From Salinimicrobium sp050750585 (lineage in GTDB: Bacteria; Bacteroidota; Bacteroidia; Flavobacteriales; Flavobacteriaceae), in assembly GCF_050750585.1 (NCBI RefSeq), contig NZ_JBOJLM010000001.1, positions 62,001-126,000 on the forward strand: a DNA stretch of 64,000 nucleotides. The letters run 5' to 3'. Shown here piece by piece: positions 52,773 through 59,921 of the stretch (its first letter is position 1; the number at the start of each line of letters is the position of its first letter). Below the pieces are notes generated by a model. It searched no databases. It was not told the origin of the DNA and worked only from the letters and a program-made list of their open reading frames with translations. The position numbers and the translations under genes were made by a program.

Positions 52773-55085
52773 ATGGCTAAAAATATTCAGGCACTTATTG
52801 CGCTTCTGGTTCTTATTGCGGGTATCACCTGGAGTGTGCAGGGAACACGCCCCTATGTAGATTTAAATAAAGAAGTACCAGTTAATGAATTCTCTACGGC
52901 CCGGGCTTTTAACCACGTCCAGGCACTGGCGCAGCAGCCTCACTATGTGGGGAGTGCAGCCCATTCTCATGCCCGTAACTATATTGTAGATCAACTCGAA
53001 AGTCTGGGCCTTCTCATTGAAATGCAGGAAGGTTTTACCCTTAATAAAACTGGTACTTTAGTGCGTTCGCAAAATATCCTGGCGCGAATAGCAGGCAAGG
53101 GAGAGGGGCCGGCGCTGCTTCTTATGTCACACTACGACAGTGCAATGCATTCGTCGCCGGGCGCCAGTGATGCAGCCAGCGGCGTGGCAACTATACTCGA
53201 AGCTATCAGGGCGTATCGTGCTTCAGGGAATGTTCCCGATAATGACATCATTCTTCTTTTTACCGATGCCGAAGAGCTGGGCCTCAACGGTGCCGAATTG
53301 TTTGTAAAAGAACACCCATGGGCTGCAGATGTTGGGCTGGCACTCAACTTTGAATCTCGTGGTAGTGGAGGGAATTCTTTCATGCTGCTTGAGACCAATG
53401 GAGGGAATAAAGCTTTAATTGATCTTTTTACTGAAGCCGAAGTCCCTTATCCTGTGACAAATTCCCTGGCTTACAGCGTTTATAAAATGCTGCCCAACGA
53501 TACCGATCTTACTGTGCTGCGCGAGCAAAGGAATATTAATGGACTCAATTTTGCTTTTATCGATGATCATTTCGACTATCACACGGCTACAGATATTCCT
53601 GAAAATCTTGATGCACGTACGCTGGCCCACCAGGGAAGTTATTTAATGCCCTTGCTGAAGTATTCGGCTTCGGCACCACTCAGCAGTTTAAATTCCGAAG
53701 AAGATGTGCTGTTTTTTGATATTCCCGGGCTTAATTTAGTAACGTATCCATACAGCTGGATCTTTCCCCTGTTGTTCATTTCGCTTCTTTTGCTACTTGC
53801 TGTCATTATCTTTGGGATACTGAAGAAAAAGCTAAAGGTCAAGCCAATACTTAAGGGATTCATGCCATTGCTGCTATCGCTTTTTATGGCTGGGTTGGCA
53901 GGTTATTTTTTTTGGGAATTTGCTCTCTGGTTTTACCCGCAGTACCAGGAAATGGAGCACGGTTTTACCTACAACGGTTACTGGTACCTTGCAGCCATCA
54001 TCTTCCTGGCCCTCGCCATTTGTTTATACGTTTATCACAGGTTCCGGAAGCCTCAAAATACGCATGAACTCTTGGTAGCCCCGCTTATTTTGTGGTGGAT
54101 AATTAGTGCCCTGGCTGCAGTCTACTTAAAAGGGGCGGCATATTTCGTGATTCCGCTTATGTTTGGAATTGTACAGCTATTCATTTTGATCCTCGATTTA
54201 AAATGGAAGTTGATCCTCCTGGCCTTTTTGAGTCTCCCAGCTATTTTTATTCTCATGCCGTTCATCCTTTCGTTCCCGGTTGCATTGGGGCTTAAAATGC
54301 TCTTTCTGTCGGCTGTTCTGGTGGTGCTTTTATTCGTGCTGTTGTGGCCGATTTTTGGAGCGCTAAGGAGTAATCAGCTTTTTGGATTCGTGAATTTTGT
54401 GATTTTTATAGGACTCTTCCTTGTTGCACATTTTCAATCGGAATTCAATGAGGCACGGCCACGGCCAAACAGCCTGGTCTACGTGGCCGATAAGGATAGG
54501 AATATAGCCACCTGGAACACTTATGATGCCGGGCTCGATACCTTTACCGCAGCTTATTTTGAAGATGCTGAAGCTGCACAACAAGAGTATTGGTTTGGGA
54601 GCAAGAACGGCAGCAGTTTTAGCAAAACCGCCCCGGCACCACAAATTATGTTGCCTGCACCCTATATCTCTGTTCAAAAAGCCAGTAACGAAGCTGAAGG
54701 AGAGGATGTGTACCACGTAAAAATCGCTCCAAACCGGGAGATCAATCGAATAGCCCTTTTTGCCGATAAAACGATTAATTTCAAATCTTTTAAAGCCAAC
54801 GGACTGGAAGCAGGCTATCTTCAACCCGGCCAGAGTGAGCTACACGTTCACAAAAACAGGTGGTGGGACCAGTTGTTGTCTTATTACGCTGTGAGCAAAG
54901 ACACCCTGCGCCTGGAAATGACTGTTGAAGAGGGACTGCAGCCCGAAATTACCCTTTTGGAGGGGTCTTATGACCTGTTCGAGAATCCGCAGTTGCAGGT
55001 GCCTGCCCGCGATGAGGCTATGATTCCGCGGCCTTTTGTGCTGAATGATGCGATTGTGGTGAAGAAAACGTTTATTTTAAAGTAA
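52773..55085 (+). CDS. Membrane-bound M28 peptidase (Fxna/ERMP1-like layout)
   Basis: 770 residues. One N-terminal membrane helix is followed by an M28 zinc aminopeptidase domain: LLMSHYDSAMHSSPGASDAAS (metal His and Asp), FTDAEELGLNGAELF (catalytic and metal Glu), NFESRGSGG, and DDHFDYHTATD (metal His). From about residue 330 come eight or so membrane helices and a C-terminal soluble domain. The layout recalls eukaryotic Fxna/ERMP1 peptidases and their bacterial relatives. Likely acts on peptides in the periplasm. Confidence 0.9.
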   Translation: MAKNIQALIALLVLIAGITWSVQGTRPYVDLNKEVPVNEFSTARAFNHVQALAQQPHYVGSAAHSHARNYIVDQLESLGLLIEMQEGFTLNKTGTLVRSQNILARIAGKGEGPALLLMSHYDSAMHSSPGASDAASGVATILEAIRAYRASGNVPDNDIILLFTDAEELGLNGAELFVKEHPWAADVGLALNFESRGSGGNSFMLLETNGGNKALIDLFTEAEVPYPVTNSLAYSVYKMLPNDTDLTVLREQRNINGLNFAFIDDHFDYHTATDIPENLDARTLAHQGSYLMPLLKYSASAPLSSLNSEEDVLFFDIPGLNLVTYPYSWIFPLLFISLLLLLAVIIFGILKKKLKVKPILKGFMPLLLSLFMAGLAGYFFWEFALWFYPQYQEMEHGFTYNGYWYLAAIIFLALAICLYVYHRFRKPQNTHELLVAPLILWWIISALAAVYLKGAAYFVIPLMFGIVQLFILILDLKWKLILLAFLSLPAIFILMPFILSFPVALGLKMLFLSAVLVVLLFVLLWPIFGALRSNQLFGFVNFVIFIGLFLVAHFQSEFNEARPRPNSLVYVADKDRNIATWNTYDAGLDTFTAAYFEDAEAAQQEYWFGSKNGSSFSKTAPAPQIMLPAPYISVQKASNEAEGEDVYHVKIAPNREINRIALFADKTINFKSFKANGLEAGYLQPGQSELHVHKNRWWDQLLSYYAVSKDTLRLEMTVEEGLQPEITLLEGSYDLFENPQLQVPARDEAMIPRPFVLNDAIVVKKTFILK

Positions 55086-55226
55086 AGCACCAAATTTCAA
55101 GCACCAAATTCCAAAATAGACATAAAACAAATTACAGATATTAATGTCATCGATCGTAAAATATTTTTTTCCTCACGTCACACGTCTGTTCTAACTTCGT
55201 ACTTCTAAAATCTAACTTTTCATAAT

Positions 55227-56033
55227 TTGGAAAACATCTCCATACTCGGAACCGGCTGGCTGGGATTACCGCTGGCTAAAATGCTTCTTGCTGAAGGTTT
55301 TTCGGTAAAGGGCTCCACAACTTCTGCTGAAAAACTTCCGGTTTTAAAACAAGCAGGGATTGAGGCTTTTCAAATAAAAGTTACTGCGGAAGGTGTTGAG
55401 GGAAACATTGAAGATTTCCTTTCCAAAAATGGTATTTTGATCGTGGATTTTCCCCCGGGACTTCGAAAGAACCCGAAAGTGAATTATTCCGAAGCAATAA
55501 AAAAGCTGGCTGAAGCTATTGAGGCTTCAGATGTCAAAAAGGTCATTTTTGTGTCCTCAATTTCCGTTTATGAAGAGACAGAAAGCTTTCCTGTCTATAC
55601 CGAAGATACGCTTCCCAATGCGACTTCAGCTTCTGGGAAAGAGATCATTTCCGCAGAAAAAATTCTTCTTGAAAATGCCATTTTTGACACTACAGTAATT
55701 CGTTTTGGCGGACTAATTGGTGCGGGGCGCCACCCTGTGAAGTACCTTGCCGGCAGGAGCGGACTAGCAAATCCGTTAGGGCCAGTTAATCTCATTCACC
55801 TCGAAGATTGCCTGCAGGTGATAAAAAAGGTACTCAAAAATGCCATTTTTGGAGAGGTATACAATGCTGTTTTTCCGCTGAATCCGCCGAAAGAGCAATA
55901 TTATCTGCAAAAAGCACGGGAAATGGAATTGGAACCTCCGCAGTTCGATCATTCCCGGCCATCTGTGGGGAAAGTGATTTCAGCTTCAAAAGTGATGCGG
56001 GAGCTGGGAGTGGAATTCAGCGCAGGAATTTAA
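55227..56033 (+). CDS. NAD-dependent epimerase/dehydratase-family protein
   Basis: 268 residues from a TTG start; no ATG fits. Rossmann motif ISILGTGWLGLPLA at the N-terminus, then FVSSISVYEE (Ser and the Tyr of the YxxxK region is not clear) and FGGLIGAGRHPVKYLAGR, as in the atypical SDR group near YeeZ. Four copies or derivatives of the dispersed palindrome lie in the frame (55424, 55534, 55672 and 55835), encoding SKNGI, KKVIF, ENAIF and KNAIF. Substrate unknown. Confidence 0.85.
   Translation: MENISILGTGWLGLPLAKMLLAEGFSVKGSTTSAEKLPVLKQAGIEAFQIKVTAEGVEGNIEDFLSKNGILIVDFPPGLRKNPKVNYSEAIKKLAEAIEASDVKKVIFVSSISVYEETESFPVYTEDTLPNATSASGKEIISAEKILLENAIFDTTVIRFGGLIGAGRHPVKYLAGRSGLANPLGPVNLIHLEDCLQVIKKVLKNAIFGEVYNAVFPLNPPKEQYYLQKAREMELEPPQFDHSRPSVGKVISASKVMRELGVEFSAGI
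55672..55687. repeat. Dispersed palindrome copy inside the epimerase gene
   Basis: AAAATGCCATTTTTGA, reading ENAIFD in the frame. Confidence 0.6.
55835..55851. repeat. Perfect dispersed palindrome inside the epimerase gene
   Basis: CAAAAATGCCATTTTTG, exact, reading KNAIFGE in the frame, and followed by GAGAGGTAT as near other copies. Confidence 0.7.
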
Positions 56034-56044
56034 TAAGCACCGGC

Positions 56045-56067
56045 GGCACGGATTGCAAATCTGCGCG
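56045..56067. repeat. GGATTGCAAATCC-type REP, copy 1 (one change)
   Basis: GGCACGGATTGCAAATCTGC; the right arm has T for C. It begins 12 bases after the epimerase stop. Confidence 0.6.
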
Positions 56068-56153
56068 CTGATGATTGCCATTTCACAATGAGGTTTGTTG
56101 GTTGAGATTTGTGTCCGGTATTTTTATTCATATGATTGCTGCTGGTCAGTATC

Positions 56154-56176
56154 GGCACGGATTGCAAATCCGCGCC
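56154..56176. repeat. GGATTGCAAATCC-type REP, copy 2
   Basis: GGCACGGATTGCAAATCCGC then GCC; the 15-base core CGGATTGCAAATCCG is a perfect palindrome, in the same orientation as copy 1. Confidence 0.65.
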
Positions 56177-56344
56177 AGCTAATTAAGTACTCTTTAGAAA
56201 TTGGAATTTGACATTTGGTGCTTGAAGATTGGAATTTGGCTCTTCTTAATGGATATTTTAATCTTAATAACTTTTGAAACTTTGCAGTGGCATCATACCT
56301 CCGTTTTTTTAGATTTGAGGTTTTGAAAAATTCGAGGATAGCCT

Positions 56345-56707
56345 ATGAGCGCATTTGTGATAAGTAAAAGAGACAATGGAAATTATAAGTTCACTTTTGC
56401 CTCCCGGAAGGGAAAAACCATCTTCACCAGCATTGCCTGCAGGGAAAAAACCGACTGTGAAAAGATCATTGAAACAATTCAGGGAGAGCTGGATTCTTTT
56501 ACATTCAGGAAGGCCAGAACGGGTTCGGGAAAGTATTTTTTCAGAATTACCCGCGGCGGATTTGTGCTCGCCACCAGCCGAAAATTCTCTACGGAATTAA
56601 TGCTTCAAAAAGGTATTGATCAATTCTTGAAATATGTCCCGGAAGCCGAAACACTGGATTTTTCTCTGAATGATGATATTTTTGCTGAGGTTGAAGAAGA
56701 AGAATGA
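56345..56707 (+). CDS. YegP-like DUF1508 protein
   Basis: 120 residues made of two DUF1508 repeats: DNGNYKFTFASRKGKTIFTS (about 9-50) and GSGKYFFRITRGGFVLATS (about 60-105), each a small beta-beta-alpha unit. The E. coli relative YegP is also a tandem pair. Function unknown. It ends in an acidic tail (EVEEEE). Confidence 0.85.
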   Translation: MSAFVISKRDNGNYKFTFASRKGKTIFTSIACREKTDCEKIIETIQGELDSFTFRKARTGSGKYFFRITRGGFVLATSRKFSTELMLQKGIDQFLKYVPEAETLDFSLNDDIFAEVEEEE

Positions 56708-56773
56708 TGTTTCTTCTTAATTAAATATTTTGGAGGGGGGATTGCTGTGGAAATTGCTTTAGAAATTGCTGTG

Positions 56774-56798
56774 GAGACGTTGCATGCAACGTCTGTAC
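56774..56798. repeat. AGACGTTGCATGCAACGTCT REP copy 1
   Basis: A 20-base perfect palindrome plus GTAC to the right; the same 25 bases occur twice near the RAYT gene. Here the second hairpin of the element is missing. Confidence 0.8.
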
Positions 56799-56934
56799 TT
56801 CTCCATTTCATTCATTTCATCCATTTCTTTCCCCATTCTTTTCTCTTCTATTCTATCTTCTCTCCCTCATTCTTTCTGCATTTTCTTATTCTCTTCCTCA
56901 TTTTTCTTTCCTTTTTCTTCTCTATTTTCTTTAG
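56799..56934. other. Polypyrimidine tract
   Basis: About 135 bases on the plus strand composed of T and C with scattered A and a single G. Built from short CATTT, TTCTC and TCATT units. It starts immediately after REP copy 1. Confidence 0.7.
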
Positions 56935-56963
56935 AATATTTCCGGGTGGTGAAAAAGGTGCCT

Positions 56964-56979
56964 AAAATGTCATTTTTGA
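56964..56979. repeat. Dispersed palindrome copy upstream side of MFS gap
   Basis: AAAATGTCATTTTTGA followed by GAGGTAT, the extended right flank shared with several other copies. Confidence 0.6.
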
Positions 56980-57045
56980 GAGGTATGTTTCTTCTGAAGA
57001 AAAGCAATTGGCTTCGAAATATCTTTCCGCAGTAAAATTTAGATT

Positions 57046-58272
57046 TTAAGCTTCGAGAACAGGGGATTCACTTTCCTTTTTCACGAGGAACATCACATAA
57101 ACCAGCAGGCCACAGGCAATTAAAGAAAGCAGGATCATGAAGTTCCATGTGGGGGCATACCCGAATTTGTTGATCATCTGCATTCCTGAATTATGGCCAA
57201 AAATATGGCCTATAGAAAAGGCTATGCTGTATAAAGCCATATAGGAACCTTGTTTTCCACCTTCGGCTCTTTTGAGGGCAAAGCTGTTTGAAAACGGAAA
57301 TGCGATCATTTCGCCAAGGGTCAAAATGATCATTCCTACAAGGAGGATTCCCACCCATCCCGTAAGATTGATGAGCAGAAAACTGATGGCGACAAGTATA
57401 GAGCCCGTTATCACGTGGAAAAGTGTGGAACGGACTTTTGCTTCCAGGTATTTGATGAGGGGCATTTCAAACAGGAAGATGAGGAAGCCATTTAAGCCTA
57501 GTAATACCCCAATCTCGAACTCGCTTAGAAAATGCACTTCGGCGTAGTATAAAGGGATGGTGGAGAAATATTGCAGGAAAACAAACCCAAACAAGATCAT
57601 GGCGCCTATAAAGACCAGGTATGGTTTGTCTTTCATCATGGATTTCGGAATGCTGAGGATCTCTTTTGGATTTTCAACAGCTTTCTTAGGATGAAGCAGT
57701 TTTAGCAGCAGAAAACCCGCTGTGATGCAGGTGATGCCATCTACCCAAAAGAGTCCGCCGTAACCGGCACCTGCGATGATCAATCCGCCAACTGCGGGCC
57801 CTGCTGAAAATCCGAGGTTAATAGCGAGCCTTATTAGTGTGATAGATCGAGTTCGATTTTGAGGTTTACTGTAGGCGTTGATGGCGACAAAAACTGCGGG
57901 CCTAAAAGTATCGGCTACCAGCATCACGATAAAGATTCCGCCGCAAATTCCCCAGAAAGTGGTAGGAAACTGCAAAAAGATAAATAGGACGCCCGAAATG
58001 AACAGGCTAAAGGCCATTGTTTTGTAGTGGCCAATCCTGTCGACAAGTTTGCCGCCCAGCCAGGAGCCGGCAACAGAGCCCAGGCCAAAGAAAGTGAGGA
58101 TCCAGCCTACTTCTTCGAGAGAAAAGCCGCGGTTTTTAGTCAAGTACAGCGAAAGAAAAGGGATCACCATGGTACCCGCACGGTTGATGAAGGTAATGAA
58201 CGCCAGCAGCCATACCTCCCGCCTCAGGTCGCTGAATGATCCTATATACGCCTTAAATAATCGCTGTAACAT
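57046..58272 (-). CDS. MFS transporter
   Basis: 408 residues, about 12 helices. The loop 2-3 motif reads GSWLGGKLVDRIGHYKTM, a good match to the major facilitator signature GxLaDrxGrk. RPAVFVAINAYSKPQNRTRSIT and SAGPAVGGLI in helix 5 are typical of drug/proton antiporters of the DHA1 type. The substrate is not predictable. It converges on yegP-like DUF1508 across a repeat-filled gap. Confidence 0.9.
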   Translation of the reverse strand: MLQRLFKAYIGSFSDLRREVWLLAFITFINRAGTMVIPFLSLYLTKNRGFSLEEVGWILTFFGLGSVAGSWLGGKLVDRIGHYKTMAFSLFISGVLFIFLQFPTTFWGICGGIFIVMLVADTFRPAVFVAINAYSKPQNRTRSITLIRLAINLGFSAGPAVGGLIIAGAGYGGLFWVDGITCITAGFLLLKLLHPKKAVENPKEILSIPKSMMKDKPYLVFIGAMILFGFVFLQYFSTIPLYYAEVHFLSEFEIGVLLGLNGFLIFLFEMPLIKYLEAKVRSTLFHVITGSILVAISFLLINLTGWVGILLVGMIILTLGEMIAFPFSNSFALKRAEGGKQGSYMALYSIAFSIGHIFGHNSGMQMINKFGYAPTWNFMILLSLIACGLLVYVMFLVKKESESPVLEA

Positions 58273-58399
58273 TGCTGAAAATAAAAGGCTGAAATTAAAT
58301 TAAAAATGGATTGGTTTGGTTGCTGCTGCAAGTATTTTTTTGGGTAGCCGCAGTTTACAGTTTCGAGAGTCCCTGCTACTGGATGATCACTACAAGTAG

Positions 58400-58942
58400 C
58401 TATATCTGCTTCTTACTCAATTCAAATAATTTTAGGATGGTTTTCCAGTTCCTGGTGGTAGCTCCAACTTTCAATTTCTTCTCAAAAAAATTGTTGTTCA
58501 GTTTTGTTTGGTGGTATTTGCCTTCGCAAAAAATGAATACCTCTTTTTCTTCGATTTTAAATTTATCGGGCTCGTAGTTGAAGGTTTGTATTTTTTCTAA
58601 GTTTTCTTTTGAAGGTTTTTTCTTTAAAAATGTAAGATGTAATTGATTGATGTCTGCATTTTTATCATAAAACGGATTCTTACGAATAGAAGTTTGTAGT
58701 TCTTCTGAATCCCGAACAATGACAGGTATTTCAAACCCAAATCTTTCTTTAATAGATTTTTCTAGTAAATCTTCCAGCTCAGCATTTTCTAGTTGAGAAT
58801 TGAAAAGGAGATTGCCACTTTGTATATAAGTGTCTATTTGTTCCAATTCCAATTTTTCACATAAGGCTTTAAGATCGGCCATCAGGATCTTTCTTTTTCC
58901 ACCTACATTTATTCCTCTTAAGATTGCAATTTTTCTATTCAT
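58400..58942 (-). CDS. DUF1697 protein
   Basis: 180 residues beginning IAILRGINVGGKRKILMADLKALC, followed by QIDTYIQSGNLLF and VIVRDSEELQTSIRKNPF, the usual DUF1697 pattern. Function unknown. Convergent or neighbouring genes give no clue; it lies just downstream of the RAYT gene on the same strand. Confidence 0.88.
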   Translation of the reverse strand: MNRKIAILRGINVGGKRKILMADLKALCEKLELEQIDTYIQSGNLLFNSQLENAELEDLLEKSIKERFGFEIPVIVRDSEELQTSIRKNPFYDKNADINQLHLTFLKKKPSKENLEKIQTFNYEPDKFKIEEKEVFIFCEGKYHQTKLNNNFFEKKLKVGATTRNWKTILKLFELSKKQI

Positions 58943-59013
58943 GGGGATGGTGAATGTGATAGTAAAATATCATTTTTGAAAGGTAAAGGTTTCTTTAGGT
59001 AATTTTTTTATGA
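58943..59013. other. Short gap with a dispersed-palindrome half copy
   Basis: Contains CATTTTTG (58971-58978) followed by AAAGGTAAAGG, matching the extended flank CATTTTTGAVAGGTA of other copies. Confidence 0.5.
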
Positions 59014-59592
59014 TCAATGGAATTTATCTTCTTTCCATTTTGCCGGATTATTTTTGATGTAATTGAAAATGTTTTGAAAAGAAATTTCATTCCGGATGAT
59101 GATATCATAGAAGCGGGTTTGCCATTCAAAATCAAATCCCAGCCGGTGGGCATGTTTTGTAGTGGCCGATTTATATGATCTTATTATTGTTGAGATGGAA
59201 TTGGATTTTGGGGAAATCTTTGCCATTTGGGGGTGTTCCTGAGACGTTGCATGCAACGTCTGTACGGAATCTTTTAAATGATTCCTGGGGGAATCATTTT
59301 CTTCTTTCGGGATTTCCGGATTATTAAGGATCAGAATGCCGTGGATGTGGTTGGGCATCACCACAAAATTGCCTAATTTCACATAGGATGCATGGTGCGG
59401 AATTTCATGCCATAAGATATCTGCAATCACACCTGTAGGAGAGAATTCCATCTTTCCGTTTTTGATTTCTCCGAAGTAGTGTTTTCTATTGGCCGTGCAG
59501 ATGGTAATAAAATACGCGGCATTCCATCTGTAATCCCAGCTTTCTAGTCGGGCAGATTTTATCCGGTATTTGTTTTTAAAAAGATCGGCCAT
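59014..59592 (-). CDS. REP-associated tyrosine transposase (RAYT, Y1/IS200-like)
   Basis: 192 residues. The Y1 fold has YFITICTANRKHYFGE, the metal HxH in VVMPNHIHGILI (residues 81-85) and the nucleophile Tyr140 in IIRSYKSATTKHA. The C-terminal FDFEWQTRFYDIIIRN and NPAKWKEDKF match the family. Such proteins bind and cut REP palindromes. Residues about 98-117, in the variable loop, are encoded by a copy of the nearby REP element (59241-59300), without breaking the frame. All key residues remain, so it may be active. Confidence 0.92.
   Translation of the reverse strand: MADLFKNKYRIKSARLESWDYRWNAAYFITICTANRKHYFGEIKNGKMEFSPTGVIADILWHEIPHHASYVKLGNFVVMPNHIHGILILNNPEIPKEENDSPRNHLKDSVQTLHATSQEHPQMAKISPKSNSISTIIRSYKSATTKHAHRLGFDFEWQTRFYDIIIRNEISFQNIFNYIKNNPAKWKEDKFH
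59241..59300. repeat. REP element copy 2, inside the RAYT gene
   Basis: AGACGTTGCATGCAACGTCT palindrome (59242-59261), then GTAC and a second hairpin, AAATGATTCC-TGGG-GGAATCATTT (59276-59299, 10-base perfect stem). Read in the RAYT frame it encodes SVQTLHATSQ and preceding residues. Confidence 0.85.
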
Positions 59593-59722
59593 CGGGGCAT
59601 TTGCTTACGGGATGTGTTGCTAAATCCGGTTTAATTGAATCTTCTTCCGAAGAGGTTTTAAGATATAAAAATTTAAATATTAATTTTTTGTAAAATCGAA
59701 GTTCCTGCAAAAAGAGTTGTTT

Positions 59723-59738
59723 AAAATGCCATTTTTGA
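59723..59738. repeat. Dispersed palindrome copy upstream of RAYT
   Basis: AAAATGCCATTTTTGA, 15 bases of the core palindrome plus A. Confidence 0.6.
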
Positions 59739-59768
59739 GGATTGTTGGTTTGGGATGGTGTGGTTGCG

Positions 59769-59838
59769 GAGACGTTGCATGCAACGTCTGTACCTTTTCT
59801 TTTTGAATAATTCCTGGGGGAATTATTTTTAATCCCTG
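59769..59838. repeat. REP element copy 3, upstream of RAYT
   Basis: Same orientation and order as copy 2: the 20-base palindrome, then a second hairpin, AATAATTCC-TGGG-GGAATTATT. Relative to copy 2 the stem has G-C changed to A-T on both sides, a compensatory change. Confidence 0.85.
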
Positions 59839-59865
59839 CGGGCTTAATATTCTTTTTTTCCCTTT

Positions 59866-59898
59866 GGGAAAAAGAAAAACCCCTCCGGAAGAGGGGCT
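59866..59898 (-). terminator. Terminator of the M13 peptidase gene
   Basis: On the minus strand: GCCCCTC, short loop, GAGGGG-complementary arm, then TTTTTCTTTTT. It begins about 25 bases after the stop at 59922. Confidence 0.8.
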
Positions 59899-59921
59899 TG
59901 AAGTGTCATTTTTGAAAGATA

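Larger units (their letters stand above)
56034..56344. other. 311-bp intergenic stretch with repeat pieces
   Basis: No gene is seen. It contains two copies of a GGATTGCAAATCC palindrome (listed separately) about 110 bases apart and AT-rich near-repeats around 56200-56240 (TTGGAATTTG and TTTGGTGCTTG). The latter also occur on the opposite strand near 55086-55115. Confidence 0.5.
56708..57045. other. 338-bp intergenic stretch with a REP copy, pyrimidine tract and dispersed palindrome
   Basis: Holds three imperfect GAAATTGCT units (56741-56775), a REP copy (56774-56798), a 135-base nearly G-free tract (56799-56934), and AAAATGTCATTTTTGA (56964-56979). No gene is credible here; open frames through the pyrimidine tract give only low-complexity Ser/Phe/Ile protein. 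Confidence 0.6.
59593..59921. other. 329-bp gap upstream of RAYT with repeats
   Basis: Contains TTCCGAAGAGG near 59644, a dispersed palindrome (59723-59738), REP copy 3 (59769-59838), a CTTTTTTTCCC/GGGAAAAAG hairpin (about 59852-59876) and the terminator of the M13 gene, followed by a further CATTTTTG arm (59907-59914). No gene is seen. Confidence 0.55.

Noticed and set aside
55808..56071. 87-residue frame overlapping the epimerase 3' end
   Set aside because: Out-of-frame overlap that ends in the GGATTGCAAATCC repeat (GGTDCKSAR phrase), a known type of spurious call.
56747..57035. Small proteins encoded across the pyrimidine tract
   Set aside because: Products are low-complexity Ser/Phe/Ile strings created by the tract; no promoter or family support.
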